From Nitzschia sp. DOCU1 (Eukaryota; Bacillariophyta; Bacillariophyceae; Bacillariales; Bacillariaceae): a stretch of 64,000 bases of DNA. Each line of letters starts with the position of its first letter. Position 1 is the first letter of the stretch. Of the stretch, positions 34,374 through 44,412 are shown in pieces. Made by a program: the position numbers and the translations under genes. The notes beneath the pieces are model-generated. The model made no database searches, had not been told where the DNA came from, and worked only from the letters and a program-made list of their open reading frames with translations. Location of the stretch: assembly GCA_951394045.1 (NCBI GenBank), contig OX595988.1, forward strand, positions 186,001 to 250,000, written 5' to 3'.

Positions 34374-34682
34374 ATGAACAAGAGTCCTGAAACAGAACGT
34401 CCCGTGGTGGAATGTATCGGATCTTTGATCATTCCAGCTGCAGAATTGCAAGAGTTGTCCTCTCATTCACACGAAACTCCACCGTCGCCGCCAGCAGCAG
34501 TCAATGTTCAGAAACGAACCACAGCGGTCGGAACAATTTTGCTTCCGCCGTCCATGTTGGAAACTCATCCCGGTGAGCACAAGGAGGAAACCATACTAGG
34601 AACGATTAAAAAGAGAGTGACCAAAACGTTGGAGAATTGGCCTCCTCCAAATGACGATGAGCCGGACTTTTGGAATGACTGA
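34374..34682 (+). CDS. small protein, tandem paralog 1 (ECIGSL...FWND family)
   Basis: 102 residues from ATG at 34374 (an in-frame ATG at 34290 would add a Thr/Asn/Arg-rich leader). It shares with the protein at 35396 the order VECIGSLIIP, AELQELSSH, LGTIKKRVTKTLEN and a final acidic DFWND. No known domain; no signal peptide or membrane segment. Conservation of the same blocks in a neighbouring frame with a different filler shows it is a real coding gene. Function unknown. Confidence 0.7.
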   Translation: MNKSPETERPVVECIGSLIIPAAELQELSSHSHETPPSPPAAVNVQKRTTAVGTILLPPSMLETHPGEHKEETILGTIKKRVTKTLENWPPPNDDEPDFWND

Positions 34683-35395
34683 GAATTTGGATACTACTTA
34701 GTAACTGAAACTTTGTGACGATATTCAGCATTCGCTGGAACTAGATTATTCTTGAGCAACATTTATTAATAAACAAACAACGTTTTTCTTTTGAATATAC
34801 CTAGTAGACATCATCGTCGGAGCCAGCCACTACCCCACTCTTGTGTAAAAGGCAGAGGGCAACGACGTGGCGTACGGAGTGTTCCCGTACACTATGACCA
34901 CTATACTGGCGCCTCTACTAGAGTGATGCCTGGTGCTACAGTGAACGGTGAAATGATGAAAGCTTTGGTAATGGATTAGAACTGCCCAAGGTCGTCATCT
35001 CCGCCATTCTTGGTAAAGGTCGGCCGAGTCGCATGTTTCGTTCAAAGAATGAGAACCCAAAACAAAATAACGGACCCCACAATCGTCATCGGCAGCAACC
35101 CGAAGCCCCGACCGTCGCTAATAGCAGTGGTAAGTAGTAGTTTCGCATTTTGTCTACTTCCCACATGATAGCTATCTGCTGGAGTCGCCATTTGATACCA
35201 GGTGGTATCGACCAGCATGCAAAGATACTTATTGACCTCTGCAACCGTTGAATCGACAATAAAGTAGCTCCAAGCTTCGCCCTCACTCAATCGAGAACCT
35301 TGCATCTCCACTCGCCCCATGCCGTCTCATAAAATGAAATCCCATCCCACTTTGTCTAATATTGCAGTACTCCTAATGACCTGAGCTCCACGACA
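34683..35395. other. intergenic between the small paralogs
   Basis: 3' flank of the first and promoter of the second small gene. Nothing else supported. Confidence 0.5.
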
Positions 35396-35650
35396 ATGGC
35401 GAGCAATCCTCCTCCCAAAGACTTTGTTGAATGCGTTGGTACCTTGCTAGTGCATTCGACCGACTTGCAAGAGCTGTCGGATCATGTTCCACTCGACTTT
35501 ATGAGTATGCACATGGTACCTGCGGCTAATAACAAGTACAACGTTCCCAGAACCGCCTATCTCAGGACTCTTCGTAAAAGGGTCACCAAGGGCATTGAGA
35601 ATCCTCCCAACTTTGCGGCAAAAGATGCTGACTTTTGGCTGGATGATTAA
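35396..35650 (+). CDS. small protein, tandem paralog 2 (ECVGTL...FWLDD family)
   Basis: 84 residues from ATG at 35396. VECVGTLLVH, DLQELSDH, LRTLRKRVTKGIEN and the terminal DADFWLDD align with the protein at 34374, with a different and shorter linker. Same strand, about 700 bp apart, so a tandem duplication. No known domain. The block RKRVTK with an acidic Trp end suggests a short interaction peptide, but that is inference. Confidence 0.7.
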   Translation: MASNPPPKDFVECVGTLLVHSTDLQELSDHVPLDFMSMHMVPAANNKYNVPRTAYLRTLRKRVTKGIENPPNFAAKDADFWLDD

Positions 35651-36977
35651 TAAAGATATTGCCCCGAATTTGCTCAAGAAGATTCTTCAAGATGATCCTT
35701 TTGTCCGTGGCAACGAAACAAGAGGGCGCCGCCAAAGTGTGTGGCTCCCATATTATATTTAACATCTCTCTCATCAAGACAGTAACACCGTGACACCACG
35801 TAGATAGAACACTTGGATTTATAAAATACACCATTGAAACAACATGTTTGTTGGTAGGATCTAGTTCGTGGATCCGGACGCTGCTCGTGTCGCTTCGAGC
35901 CGATAGTCGCCCAGAGTACGTAAGTACGTAAGACATGGGTAGTTCTCATCATTCACGACCTTAACGATGCGAGCCTGTGGTTGATTGTCGTACGTAGCAG
36001 CGGCATTCACATTCTTTCTTCGAGCTTTATGTGATCGATCAGATATGCCATGGTCTGTTTCAGGAGGAAATGGAATGGACCGATGTGGTAAGATAATATA
36101 CCGCGCCTCCCACGTAGTTTTGTCACCAGCCATCATCCTGCCGCGAGTCAGTCGTTGACTCGGCCGCCCCGCCAGGAAAGAAGTTCCCCACCCCCCAAGG
36201 CTAAAGAGCAAAAGAACAAGACCAAAGGCATCATACCCCCTTCCCCAGAACAACTAATGCTACAGTCAAGCAAAGCATATTAGCGAATGAACTGAAGCGA
36301 GAGTAGTAAGAAGTGCTCTCTGCTGATGATGCTACATCGTCTCTCCCTTCGTTTTTCGTGGCACCGATCGTTCTCGCGTGATGGATCTTCCTTCCCACCG
36401 GCAATAAAGTCGTAGTATTCGAATTCAATACTTGCTAGCTATCATCCTATGAAGTTGAAGGTACCACTGTATCATAGATACGTTGGAGAACATCATTAAT
36501 TAAAGTCCCCTACCCTGGTATGCTCTTTGATAAAATGACTTTGCTCTTTGTCTCTTCTTTGGTTAATACTGGCGCCGGCCGAGCAAAAAGCCCTTCGCCA
36601 TCCAAAAGACCAAAAGGGGTCGTCGGGTGCGAAAAGATGACGGCCAATGTCCGGCCGAAAACCCTCTCTTCTGCGAGCGACGGACGAAGTGGCCCTTGAC
36701 TGAAAATGCGAACTCGTGTTAACGATGAAAAAGCCGAACCCCCCTTTTCCATATCTGACTAATAGCAGCCTCACGCACATCGCATGATACTCCCTCTACC
36801 TGGTACCTGGTATGTTCTTTGCCGGGTGCTGTTGGTGACAACCAAAGCCAACGAGAAGCAACCAGGCCCAGCCTCACATAATCCGACGACCTCCTGAAAT
36901 ATTTGAAACCGCTTCCAGCAGCCATAACATCACAACCATAACCACATTAACAACTTCATCTTATCCTTACCACCATC
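35651..36977. other. intergenic, upstream of acetate transporter gene
   Basis: No firm gene. Minus-strand frames at 35861-36253 and 36231-36428 overlap and could be pieces of one small membrane protein, but neither begins at ATG and no splice pair of normal length joins them. Confidence 0.4.
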
Positions 36978-37994
36978 ATGTCGACTCTGGGAAATCCCGC
37001 CCCCTTGGGCTTGCTTTGCTTCGGTATGACCACTCTGACTCTTATGTACGTCGAAATGGGCTGGGTGGAAGTCGACTTTGAAGTCTACGTGGCCGCTCTG
37101 GCCGTCTTCTTGGGAGGATTCGGCCAAGTTTTGGTCGGAATCTTTGAAATACTCAAAGGCTCTTCCTTTTCGTTCGCTGTCTTTGAATGTTACGGCGCCT
37201 TTTGGCTCACCTGGGCTCTTATTTACATTCAAAAGGCGAATTTGAATTCCACTTTTGGAGATGCCAGCAGCCCGATCGGCAAGTCCTTGTATTTGGCGCA
37301 GTGGGGCATTTTGTCATCCTGCTTTTGGGTGGTGACCTGGCGCAAGAACGTTGCCTTGATCACCATTTTCTTCTTGCTGTCCACCACCTTTTTCCTTCTT
37401 TCGATTGCCACAGGAACTGGAAATGAACTTGTCAAAATCATCGGTGGCTACTTTGGCTTTGCCACTGCCATCGGGGCCTTCTACACTGGCGTGGCCGAAT
37501 TGATCAATGAAGAATACGGCCGCCACGTCTTGCCAGGTTTGGCACCGATCCACACACCTCAACGTGTCGCGATTACTCCCCAAGCCGTTCGCCAGCTTAT
37601 CAACTATGATGAACGAACCAACACGATTTGGCTCCAGTTCCGCGGATTACAAATCCGATCTCACGAAGATGTCAAGGGTATTCGAGAGGGTGTTTACGCT
37701 GCCATTAAAGATGCTCTCAATACGGCCAGTGCCAAGAAGCAAAACATTAAAAAGGTGCATGTTATTGCTGATTACGACCAAACGTTCATTTCGGAAGACG
37801 TGGCTCCGGCATACTGGAGGATGGCATCGGCACTCGAGAAGGAATTCTATCTCTCGGCGACTCGTTTCCACATTTCATCGTTTGGTACACAAACGACTGC
37901 GGCTGCTGTGACCCGGGGAGGAACCCGGTTGGGTGCAACGGAGACCATGGACAGTGCTCCGGAAGCAGCTCCAAGTGTCGTCGTCGAAGCTTAA
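36978..37994 (+). CDS. SatP/YaaH-type acetate transporter with fused CoA-transferase-like tail
   Basis: 338 residues from ATG at 36978. Residues 6-12 are NPAPLGL, the signature of the GPR1/FUN34/YaaH acetate-succinate transporter family, followed by six hydrophobic segments to about residue 175. Family members usually end soon after, but here about 150 further residues follow. Within them INYDERTNTIWLQFRGL, then RSHEDVKGIREGVYAAI, then VIADYDQTFI and TRFHISSF match the order of conserved blocks at the C-terminus of bacterial acyl-CoA:acetate/3-ketoacid CoA-transferases (YdiF-like). The catalytic Glu domain of those enzymes is absent. Expected role: acetate or succinate uptake, with a cytosolic domain of unknown use. 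Single exon. Confidence 0.88.
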   Translation: MSTLGNPAPLGLLCFGMTTLTLMYVEMGWVEVDFEVYVAALAVFLGGFGQVLVGIFEILKGSSFSFAVFECYGAFWLTWALIYIQKANLNSTFGDASSPIGKSLYLAQWGILSSCFWVVTWRKNVALITIFFLLSTTFFLLSIATGTGNELVKIIGGYFGFATAIGAFYTGVAELINEEYGRHVLPGLAPIHTPQRVAITPQAVRQLINYDERTNTIWLQFRGLQIRSHEDVKGIREGVYAAIKDALNTASAKKQNIKKVHVIADYDQTFISEDVAPAYWRMASALEKEFYLSATRFHISSFGTQTTAAAVTRGGTRLGATETMDSAPEAAPSVVVEA

Positions 37995-38873
37995 TTGAGA
38001 AGGGAGCAACCGACGACAGCATCGTCTTATTCCCTGTCTACTATTTATGCGTTGCTGATCATTGCAATGCAACTCGCAAAAGCCTATTCGCTAGTACTAA
38101 CGCGATAGTATCAATACGATTATACTACTATAAACAACAACAGATTTCAGATCTCCCATAGGAACGCTGCCCGTTGAGGGCGATAGTATGCTTGGTTGCT
38201 AACAAGGGTACACCAGAAGACTAATAATTAGTAGTAGCAGCAGACTCGACTACTAGATACTACTTCTAGTAATCCGACGGTAACAGCTCTATTCTAGCTA
38301 GGAACGGACTATCAGACAGGTCATGGGACAATAGCACCAGAAAGGAAACTGGCTAGTGTAACAAACCATATTATGATTTGGGCTACTATTAAAGCAGCGA
38401 AAAGTGCGCTCTATCCATTTAGCAGCTACCTGGACGATCGCTAAAGCAGTAGAGTCGTGGTCGACCTACAAAGACATTCAAGCGACTACTAGTAACGTAG
38501 CTTCTAGCTAATAAATGGATCATAACGGGCAGCTCCCTTCGCTGCTGTAATGATAGCTGTGGCTACATTTTCTTGGAGGTTAAGTTTAGCAGTACGAATA
38601 TGAAAACAACCTAAGCCATGGTCTAGAAGCATTGAATCTATTGCAATAGTTGGGGTGATCTCGAATGGTGATTGTGACTTGTTTCAGGAAGAATGCTGGT
38701 ACTACTAGCATCCAAGGCTTGCCGAGGGAACTTCATGTAGCTGGCAAAGTTGCCTAGTAGAAAGGGAACTCTCGCCCATTAGGCACGAGAGCCACAAGTG
38801 CGAAGTCGATATAGACGTGCTCGGGTGTTTCCGAGCAAGAAGCATGAAAGAAAGTAGTAGTAGTAGTAGTAGT
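37995..38873. other. intergenic, no gene seen
   Basis: Rich in CTAG and TAGTAG strings, with a TAG run at about 38854-38873. No frame with protein character. Confidence 0.5.
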
Positions 38874-39959
38874 TCACCTGGACTCTCCTTCAAAGCCGCC
38901 GGAGGCCGCGGCTACGATGCGCTGCCACCACGGAGCTTGATATGGCGGTAGATCTTGAAAGAGAACCACATCAACCTTGGCATCGAACCTCACTGAAGCC
39001 GAACGACTTCGTTGGCGACGCTCGTCCCCTCGTTTAAGAATAGAGGAAGATGGGGCAGCCAGATCAGAGGCTGAGCGGAACTTGCGCGCTAGAAACAACC
39101 TGTTCGGGGGCTCCGGGATGTAAAGAAAGGACAATTCTTCCAGCGGTGGTGCTGATGTGTTGGTGGAGGAGGCACAGTAGCTGCTGGGCAAGATTGATCT
39201 ACGCTCGGATGATCCAGGCGAGCAAGGGGGGCTTGCTGGAACGCTCGGCTGTGTTTCCACTTGTTCCGTGGTAGTGCCTGCGATGTGATTCTGCTGAGAA
39301 TCTCCTTGGGTTGCGATTCCAGTAGTAGTACGAGCGTCATCCTGATGAATGGCTCCTCTCTCTTCTTCGGAGTGGTGATAAGAGTTTCTTCGATGCGCTT
39401 CTAAGTGAAGAGGCTGCTGACCTGTTCTAGCCCAGTATGTTCCAAAGATCGAACGTTGGGCAACCCTTTCCGCACCATCGATAGTACTATTACAATCGTC
39501 GTCAGCGGAACCTTGAGAGGACGCAAACGAGGAGGATTCCGTTTCCACTGTACTGCCACAGGAAGAGGACGACTTTGGTGTATCCTCGAATGGGCACTGG
39601 ATATCGGAATCGGCGATCGCATGTTCATCGGACCCAGCATAGCATCCAGCGCTCCTGTGCATGTCCGGAACTTGCAACATGTCGATGCAGCAACGAGACT
39701 TGGTAGTAGCACACCCAAGCTTATCATCAAGGTTGGTGTTGCACTCTCTTGTAAAATCAATGGTCTTCCCTTCAAGCCATTGCTTTTGTTCGGATTGGGA
39801 GAGTTCCGAAAATTCGAGAATACTAATGGGGCTACCCGGCGGCGGTAGACTAGACTTCCGGGGTGTAGATGATACCCTCTTCTTGTTCATGGGGGCGGAC
39901 AGTTGTTCTAGCTTGGGCACCATCAGTTGGTGTCCTCGTTGCTGGGGGCAAAAGATCAT
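38874..39959 (-). CDS. hypothetical Ser-rich, probably disordered protein
   Basis: 361 residues from the ATG at 39959; the frame is open to a GTG at 40118. Rich in Ser, Pro, Gln and Glu, with scattered Cys; most of it looks unstructured. The most ordered part is near the end: SSILKRGDERRQRSRSASVRFDAK is split by basic residues and followed by VDVVLFQDLPPY and WWQRI. A basic patch followed by SVRFD and a hydrophobic strand resembles short docking motifs for phosphatases, but the exact consensus is not met. No known domain. Confidence 0.6.
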   Translation of the reverse strand: MIFCPQQRGHQLMVPKLEQLSAPMNKKRVSSTPRKSSLPPPGSPISILEFSELSQSEQKQWLEGKTIDFTRECNTNLDDKLGCATTKSRCCIDMLQVPDMHRSAGCYAGSDEHAIADSDIQCPFEDTPKSSSSCGSTVETESSSFASSQGSADDDCNSTIDGAERVAQRSIFGTYWARTGQQPLHLEAHRRNSYHHSEEERGAIHQDDARTTTGIATQGDSQQNHIAGTTTEQVETQPSVPASPPCSPGSSERRSILPSSYCASSTNTSAPPLEELSFLYIPEPPNRLFLARKFRSASDLAAPSSSILKRGDERRQRSRSASVRFDAKVDVVLFQDLPPYQAPWWQRIVAAASGGFEGESR

Positions 39960-40094
39960 GGTGGTTACAACAACTGGTTTGCTCTCAATATGAGCTTCAG
40001 CAACATGATATGACCTCAAAATTCCAAAAACGAGCCTCCAAAGAAGATACCACCTTTCTCCGAACAGCGCCGATAGCACGTGGAGAGTTTTTGG

Positions 40095-40102
40095 TATAAA
40101 AG
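40095..40102 (+). promoter_or_regulatory. TATA-like box
   Basis: TATAAAAG on the plus strand, about 85 bp before the ATG at 40186. Confidence 0.35.
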
Positions 40103-40185
40103 AATGCTTTCCACGCACAGCCTAAAACGTGTTCGCTTTCGATGCAGGTGTTCTATTGTTCCTTCTTGTTGCCGCATATAGCACT

Positions 40186-40996
40186 ATGAGCGAAGAAGCA
40201 ACCAAGACTTCGTTCGTCATAATTCCATTAAACGAAGCGCGACATAGCAGCTGGTCTTGCGCGTGGTGTCTTCATTGTGGGGCTGTTGCTGGAACTCGGC
40301 AGCCGATTGAATCTGTAAGTCTTATTTGTCATGATCTTTCCTATGTTCTTCGACCTACAAAGTACAGCAACGGTTCCTTGACGGAAGGAGGCGGCAACTA
40401 CCGGTGTACCTCGCTCCATACTCCGTGTTGTTTCGCAAGGTTCTGCGTCCCATCCACTTACCGTAGAAGAAGGTCGCTGGATAACTTCCATCCTTCCCTT
40501 CTTCTTCTGTCCATTTTGACGCACTACTGGCTTCTCTTTCTTGCGGGGGAGAGCTGCAATTCCACACATTACATAGAATGCGTCATAATACTAAAAAGCA
40601 CAACGCCTTCGTTCGCTACCATACCGACAGAGTAAGTAGCCCCTGATGAAATCGTCGTCGTCATCCAAACGCCATCTGGGGCATTGTCGCACCCATAGCA
40701 CTTGAATACCATTCCGATGACGAATCTTCAACGTGCGGGCAACTAATTGCGTGTCATTTTCCCTCCCCCGCATGCGTGTATCCATCCCATCGTCGGCAGT
40801 GAAAGGTCTATCTATCCGTCTTCTACGACTTCGGTTTCGCGTTTGCAAGAGGGGAAGTTGGATGCGGCGTCATTTGAGTCAATTAGCGACAGGGGCCGCG
40901 CGCGAGCGCGCATCATCATTCTCATCACCGTCATCAGATCCGACCCGATCGACCAAACAAGGGCGCCGACTTTCACAAAAACGATCTCAACCATGA
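40186..40996 (+). CDS. possible small three-exon gene with Cys/His residues
   Basis: Tentative model. Exon 1 40186-40314 (ATG, ends before GTAAGT) encodes CAWCLHCGAV. Exon 2 40554-40631 is flanked by a pyrimidine-rich AG and another GTAAGT, and is in frame (FHTLHRMRHN, FVRYHTD). Exon 3 40850-40996 begins after TTTGCAAG and ends at TGA with a Ser/Arg-rich tail. All three stay in phase, about 117 residues. The Cys-x2-Cys-x2-Cys pattern followed by spaced His could bind zinc. Only the splice signals and phase support it; no family was recognised. Confidence 0.3.
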
Positions 40997-41046
40997 GCAT
41001 ATCATGACATGCACGACTACGCAAGGGCTTGCAACAAAACCCAAGC

Positions 41047-42408
41047 ATGGCTATTGATACAAAGTCAGCTCCCGTGAAGCGACGTCGCCTTTTGTGGGGC
41101 GGCTCTGACGATAAATCCAGTCCTAAAGATGCCGAGAATATCATGATCGGGAAGGAAGCAGCCAATCGCATGTCCGACCTCCCGGCGCCGTTTACATACG
41201 AGAGTCTCTATTCCTCGTATGCTCAAGAATGGAAGGAGAGTCACCAGTCGACCCCATTGTATGCGGAGGTCTTGGGTTTGACTGGTGGTCAGATCGGACG
41301 CCAGACGGCACTGGTGGCTTGCACGAGTTTGGGCAAGGTTATGCTTTGGGCCCCCAATACTACGGATGATAGTACCGAGACCGTGCTCTCGAGTGCACCG
41401 GTGCAACAATGGAATGTTTCTAAACTTCCATTAAAATCTTTGCAGTTTGTACCTGGTGCAGCGGGAGGGGAATCGGCTTGGATTCTGGCAGGGGGCGAAG
41501 AAGGAGTATGGTCCATTGCCCTTGATAGTGCCAAGGATACTGGATCCGCTGTTCAAAGGTGGACTTGTGCTGATAGCTTGAATGTCAAGCAAGTACTTGT
41601 GGATACTGAAAGCGATAGAGTCTTTATCCTGGACGAATCTGGGCAAGTCCATGTGTTTCGTCTAAGCGAGAAAAAGAGGCTTCAGACTCTGGACATTGGA
41701 AGGTGCTGTGCCACTACAATGGCACTGACGCCAGATCCAGCACTACTGGAACAAGATGAAAGCGACAACGACGACAACAAAGTTACTGTCAGTCGGTCAA
41801 CAGCACTGTTGATTGGAACCTCCGAGTCCCATCTTTTGATTTGGACTCCTTCAGGAGCAACGTTGGAGACGATCCATCTCTATTCGTCGCCTGATCAGGC
41901 CGCAAAATCATCATCCAGCGTCGGCAGTACTACGAGTATGATTCCTTTTGAGATTTCATTAACTGCTATTGGCTGTTCAAATGATCAATGGTGGACTATT
42001 GCGGGTGTCGCCAAACGACACCACAAATCCCGTAATCCTCCAAGTCTTTCTGCTACAGGTTCCAACAGCAGCAGCATTTTGGCCACTATTCATGGTCCGA
42101 CCCGTTCGTGTGTCAGTGTCAAAGAGTGCCGTGAATCCATTTCCAGCTTGATGGTGCCAAACAGAACATGCATGGCCGGGGCATTGTATACCGTCGCCAA
42201 TGAAGGTGCTCTCAGTGTCTGGGAATCCCCCTATCAACTCGAACGGTCCCACCGGATTTGGACGAGTCCGCCGAGTGGAAAGGCCATGGCAGCCATTTCG
42301 ATGGGCGACAACAAGACTTTGATTGTTTTGGCGGGAGTTGGGCCGTATATAGATGTGATTCAAGATCATTGCCGTATCCAAACGTTGAATGTCCAAGTCA
42401 CTTGCTGA
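41047..42408 (+). CDS. WD40-like beta-propeller protein, possibly THO6-like
   Basis: 453 residues from ATG at 41047 (the frame opens at a TTG at 41029). After a basic N-terminus (KRRRLL), strands recur in the style of WD repeats: ALVACTSLGKVMLWAP, LPLKSLQFVPGA, ILAGGEEGVWSIAL, VFILDESGQVHVFRL, LLIGTSESHLLIWTP, ALYTVANEGALSVWE. Classical GH...WD pairs are weak. The layout, with an opening segment followed by cytosolic or nuclear propeller blades and no signal peptide, resembles THO complex subunit 6, but this is only a suggestion. Single exon. Confidence 0.7.
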   Translation: MAIDTKSAPVKRRRLLWGGSDDKSSPKDAENIMIGKEAANRMSDLPAPFTYESLYSSYAQEWKESHQSTPLYAEVLGLTGGQIGRQTALVACTSLGKVMLWAPNTTDDSTETVLSSAPVQQWNVSKLPLKSLQFVPGAAGGESAWILAGGEEGVWSIALDSAKDTGSAVQRWTCADSLNVKQVLVDTESDRVFILDESGQVHVFRLSEKKRLQTLDIGRCCATTMALTPDPALLEQDESDNDDNKVTVSRSTALLIGTSESHLLIWTPSGATLETIHLYSSPDQAAKSSSSVGSTTSMIPFEISLTAIGCSNDQWWTIAGVAKRHHKSRNPPSLSATGSNSSSILATIHGPTRSCVSVKECRESISSLMVPNRTCMAGALYTVANEGALSVWESPYQLERSHRIWTSPPSGKAMAAISMGDNKTLIVLAGVGPYIDVIQDHCRIQTLNVQVTC

Positions 42409-42627
42409 CGTTTTGTTGTGGGTAGATCGACAAGGAAAGCGTCGCTTGGCCTACCTATCTATTGCTAAATAGTTTGTCTATCTCTCTAGCTAGCTAGTGA
42501 TGGAGAATACAAAAGTAAAAGTCTAGACACGAGAAAATTCCATCGGTGGTAATACTAGCAGCAGTCGATCATGGAATGTATAGCTCAAAATAGAACACGC
42601 GCTGGTAGCATTCGACGTCGCCGCATC

Positions 42628-43887
42628 TTAGATTGCCTTTTTGGCCGTAGTTGCGTCGTTGTCATGGTCCGGAGGAGGATATGGAATCCTAAAAAGTCGA
42701 ATTTGCATCTGACGACACAGAGGATCCACGGCCGATCGTGTCCACCATACCAGACGCACCAAGAATCCTACCGTGGCCAAGGGATATGCCATGGAGTTGT
42801 AGTGGGCCCATATCCACAGCAGTATCATTGGACACACGTCGGCCCATTGAAAACTCGCATACGCCATGCGTGCCATACCCAAGACTACCAATTTGATGGT
42901 AATGATACAAAAGCACAATCCAATCGCCAAGGAAGGATATCGAATATTGTTTGCAGTAGATGACAATAATAACAAGGCACAGAGAATCAGGGGCGAGACG
43001 ACCTTGCTGGCGGCACTGACCCCCCGACGCCAGGCTGTCTTGGGACATTTGGTCGTTTCGGTAATTTTGTTCCACAAACGTATCCAACTCAAAATGGCCA
43101 AGACCCCAAAGCCATAGACCCAAATGACAATCATTAGGTCTTTGACTTTGATATCTTCTTGGTCAGCAGTCAAAACGTGAGACATGCCTGGAATCTTCCA
43201 GAGTGTCGTCGCAACCGTAGTATTGTCCAAGGATGAATTATAGAATGGCGTTCGATCCCATCCAACGATACCCGCCATTCCTGTTAGTACACTCCACGCC
43301 CCCAGGCCATACAAGACTTCTGTCGTTCCAAAATTGCCCGCCGCATGTGGCAAACTACCAGTATAATACTCTTCGAGTTGAGCCAAATAAAATCCAAATT
43401 GCATCGTGGCTTGCAACCACGCGTAATGATAGGAAGACCATCCCACTACGGCTTGCATGAGACTTAAATGACTCAAATTCACCACACAATCGACACCATG
43501 ATCAAACAATTGTCCCATGGGACTGCTTGATTTGGTGCGGCGTGCTTGTTTGCCATCCATACAATCCAGTGTATAATACACCACTAGACAAAGTCCATTG
43601 AGAATCAAGACTCCATTTGGAATGTTTGTAGTGTCGGACAAATCCGAGGCAAAAAAAGCCGTCACGCCATAACTCAGCCAGCACACAATGCCGCCCAGGG
43701 CTGTTACAGCATTGGGTGCCAACCAAAGGGGGAGCTGCTGGGTCAAGGATTCCCACGTGGGATTCAACCACAAATCCAAGGCGGTGTATTGACCAGCTTG
43801 ATACTTGTGATGCACGATATGATCCAAACCTTCTTCTGTTAACACCCAGGCGAGTGGGAGGTTCCAAGAACCACACCAACGAGTCAT
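42628..43887 (-). CDS. CDP-alcohol phosphotransferase (choline/ethanolamine phosphotransferase)
   Basis: 419 residues from the ATG at 43887; the frame upstream reaches only a GTG. The CDP-alcohol phosphatidyltransferase signature D-G-x2-A-R-x8-G-x3-D-x3-D is complete: DCMDGKQARRTKS with GQLFDHGVDC (residues about 108-134). Eight or so hydrophobic helices follow, including ILSWIRLW and the C-terminal ILLWIWAHYNSM. This is the last step of the Kennedy pathway, joining CDP-choline or CDP-ethanolamine to diacylglycerol in ER or Golgi membranes; head-group preference cannot be read off. It is divergent from the beta-helix gene at 44413. Confidence 0.93.
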   Translation of the reverse strand: MTRWCGSWNLPLAWVLTEEGLDHIVHHKYQAGQYTALDLWLNPTWESLTQQLPLWLAPNAVTALGGIVCWLSYGVTAFFASDLSDTTNIPNGVLILNGLCLVVYYTLDCMDGKQARRTKSSSPMGQLFDHGVDCVVNLSHLSLMQAVVGWSSYHYAWLQATMQFGFYLAQLEEYYTGSLPHAAGNFGTTEVLYGLGAWSVLTGMAGIVGWDRTPFYNSSLDNTTVATTLWKIPGMSHVLTADQEDIKVKDLMIVIWVYGFGVLAILSWIRLWNKITETTKCPKTAWRRGVSAASKVVSPLILCALLLLSSTANNIRYPSLAIGLCFCIITIKLVVLGMARMAYASFQWADVCPMILLWIWAHYNSMAYPLATVGFLVRLVWWTRSAVDPLCRQMQIRLFRIPYPPPDHDNDATTAKKAI

Positions 43888-44412
43888 TTTTGATAGACGA
43901 CGACGAAGAAGAAGAAGAGGAAGAAGTACTACTAGCAGTAGTAGCACTAGAACTAGTAGAAGAAGTAGAAGTAGCAGTTACCCTCATGGTGAGAATGATA
44001 GAGATGGAACTGTTGCAGATTCTACTTGTGGAAAGGAACGAAGAAAGAAAGGTGTCAAGGATGCCGAGATCCATCACATCTTCGCTTTCCAAACGCCAGC
44101 CGGCGGCGGTCATTGTTTTTCATGCCGCCCGCCCGGCGCGCAAAAGATTCGATTCCGCAAAAGATTCGATTGCGTCGCGAACTGATGCGCGCCACTGGTT
44201 TTGGGTTATGAGCTTTTGCCAACTGCTGCCCAGCGAAGGAATAATCACATGTTGGCACGTGGCACGACTCGAAGAGGTCGAAGATACAGGATTTTTTTGA
44301 GACGTGGGGCAACTATCTTTCGGAAGCAAGCCTTTGTTTCGATATCTCTTTGCCATGCGATGTCAAACCTCATTATCCAAGAAGGAAACCCATAGCAACA
44401 CTCGAACAAGGC
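43888..44412. other. divergent intergenic region
   Basis: Promoter space between the phosphotransferase (minus) and the beta-helix gene (plus). It has a GAA/AGT-rich low-complexity run at about 43900-43980. The 43502-44113 minus frame is a Ser/Thr-rich shadow. Confidence 0.5.

Noticed and set aside
38874..39056. Phosphatase-1 docking site in the Ser-rich protein
   Set aside because: SVRFD lacks the basic residue at the required position.
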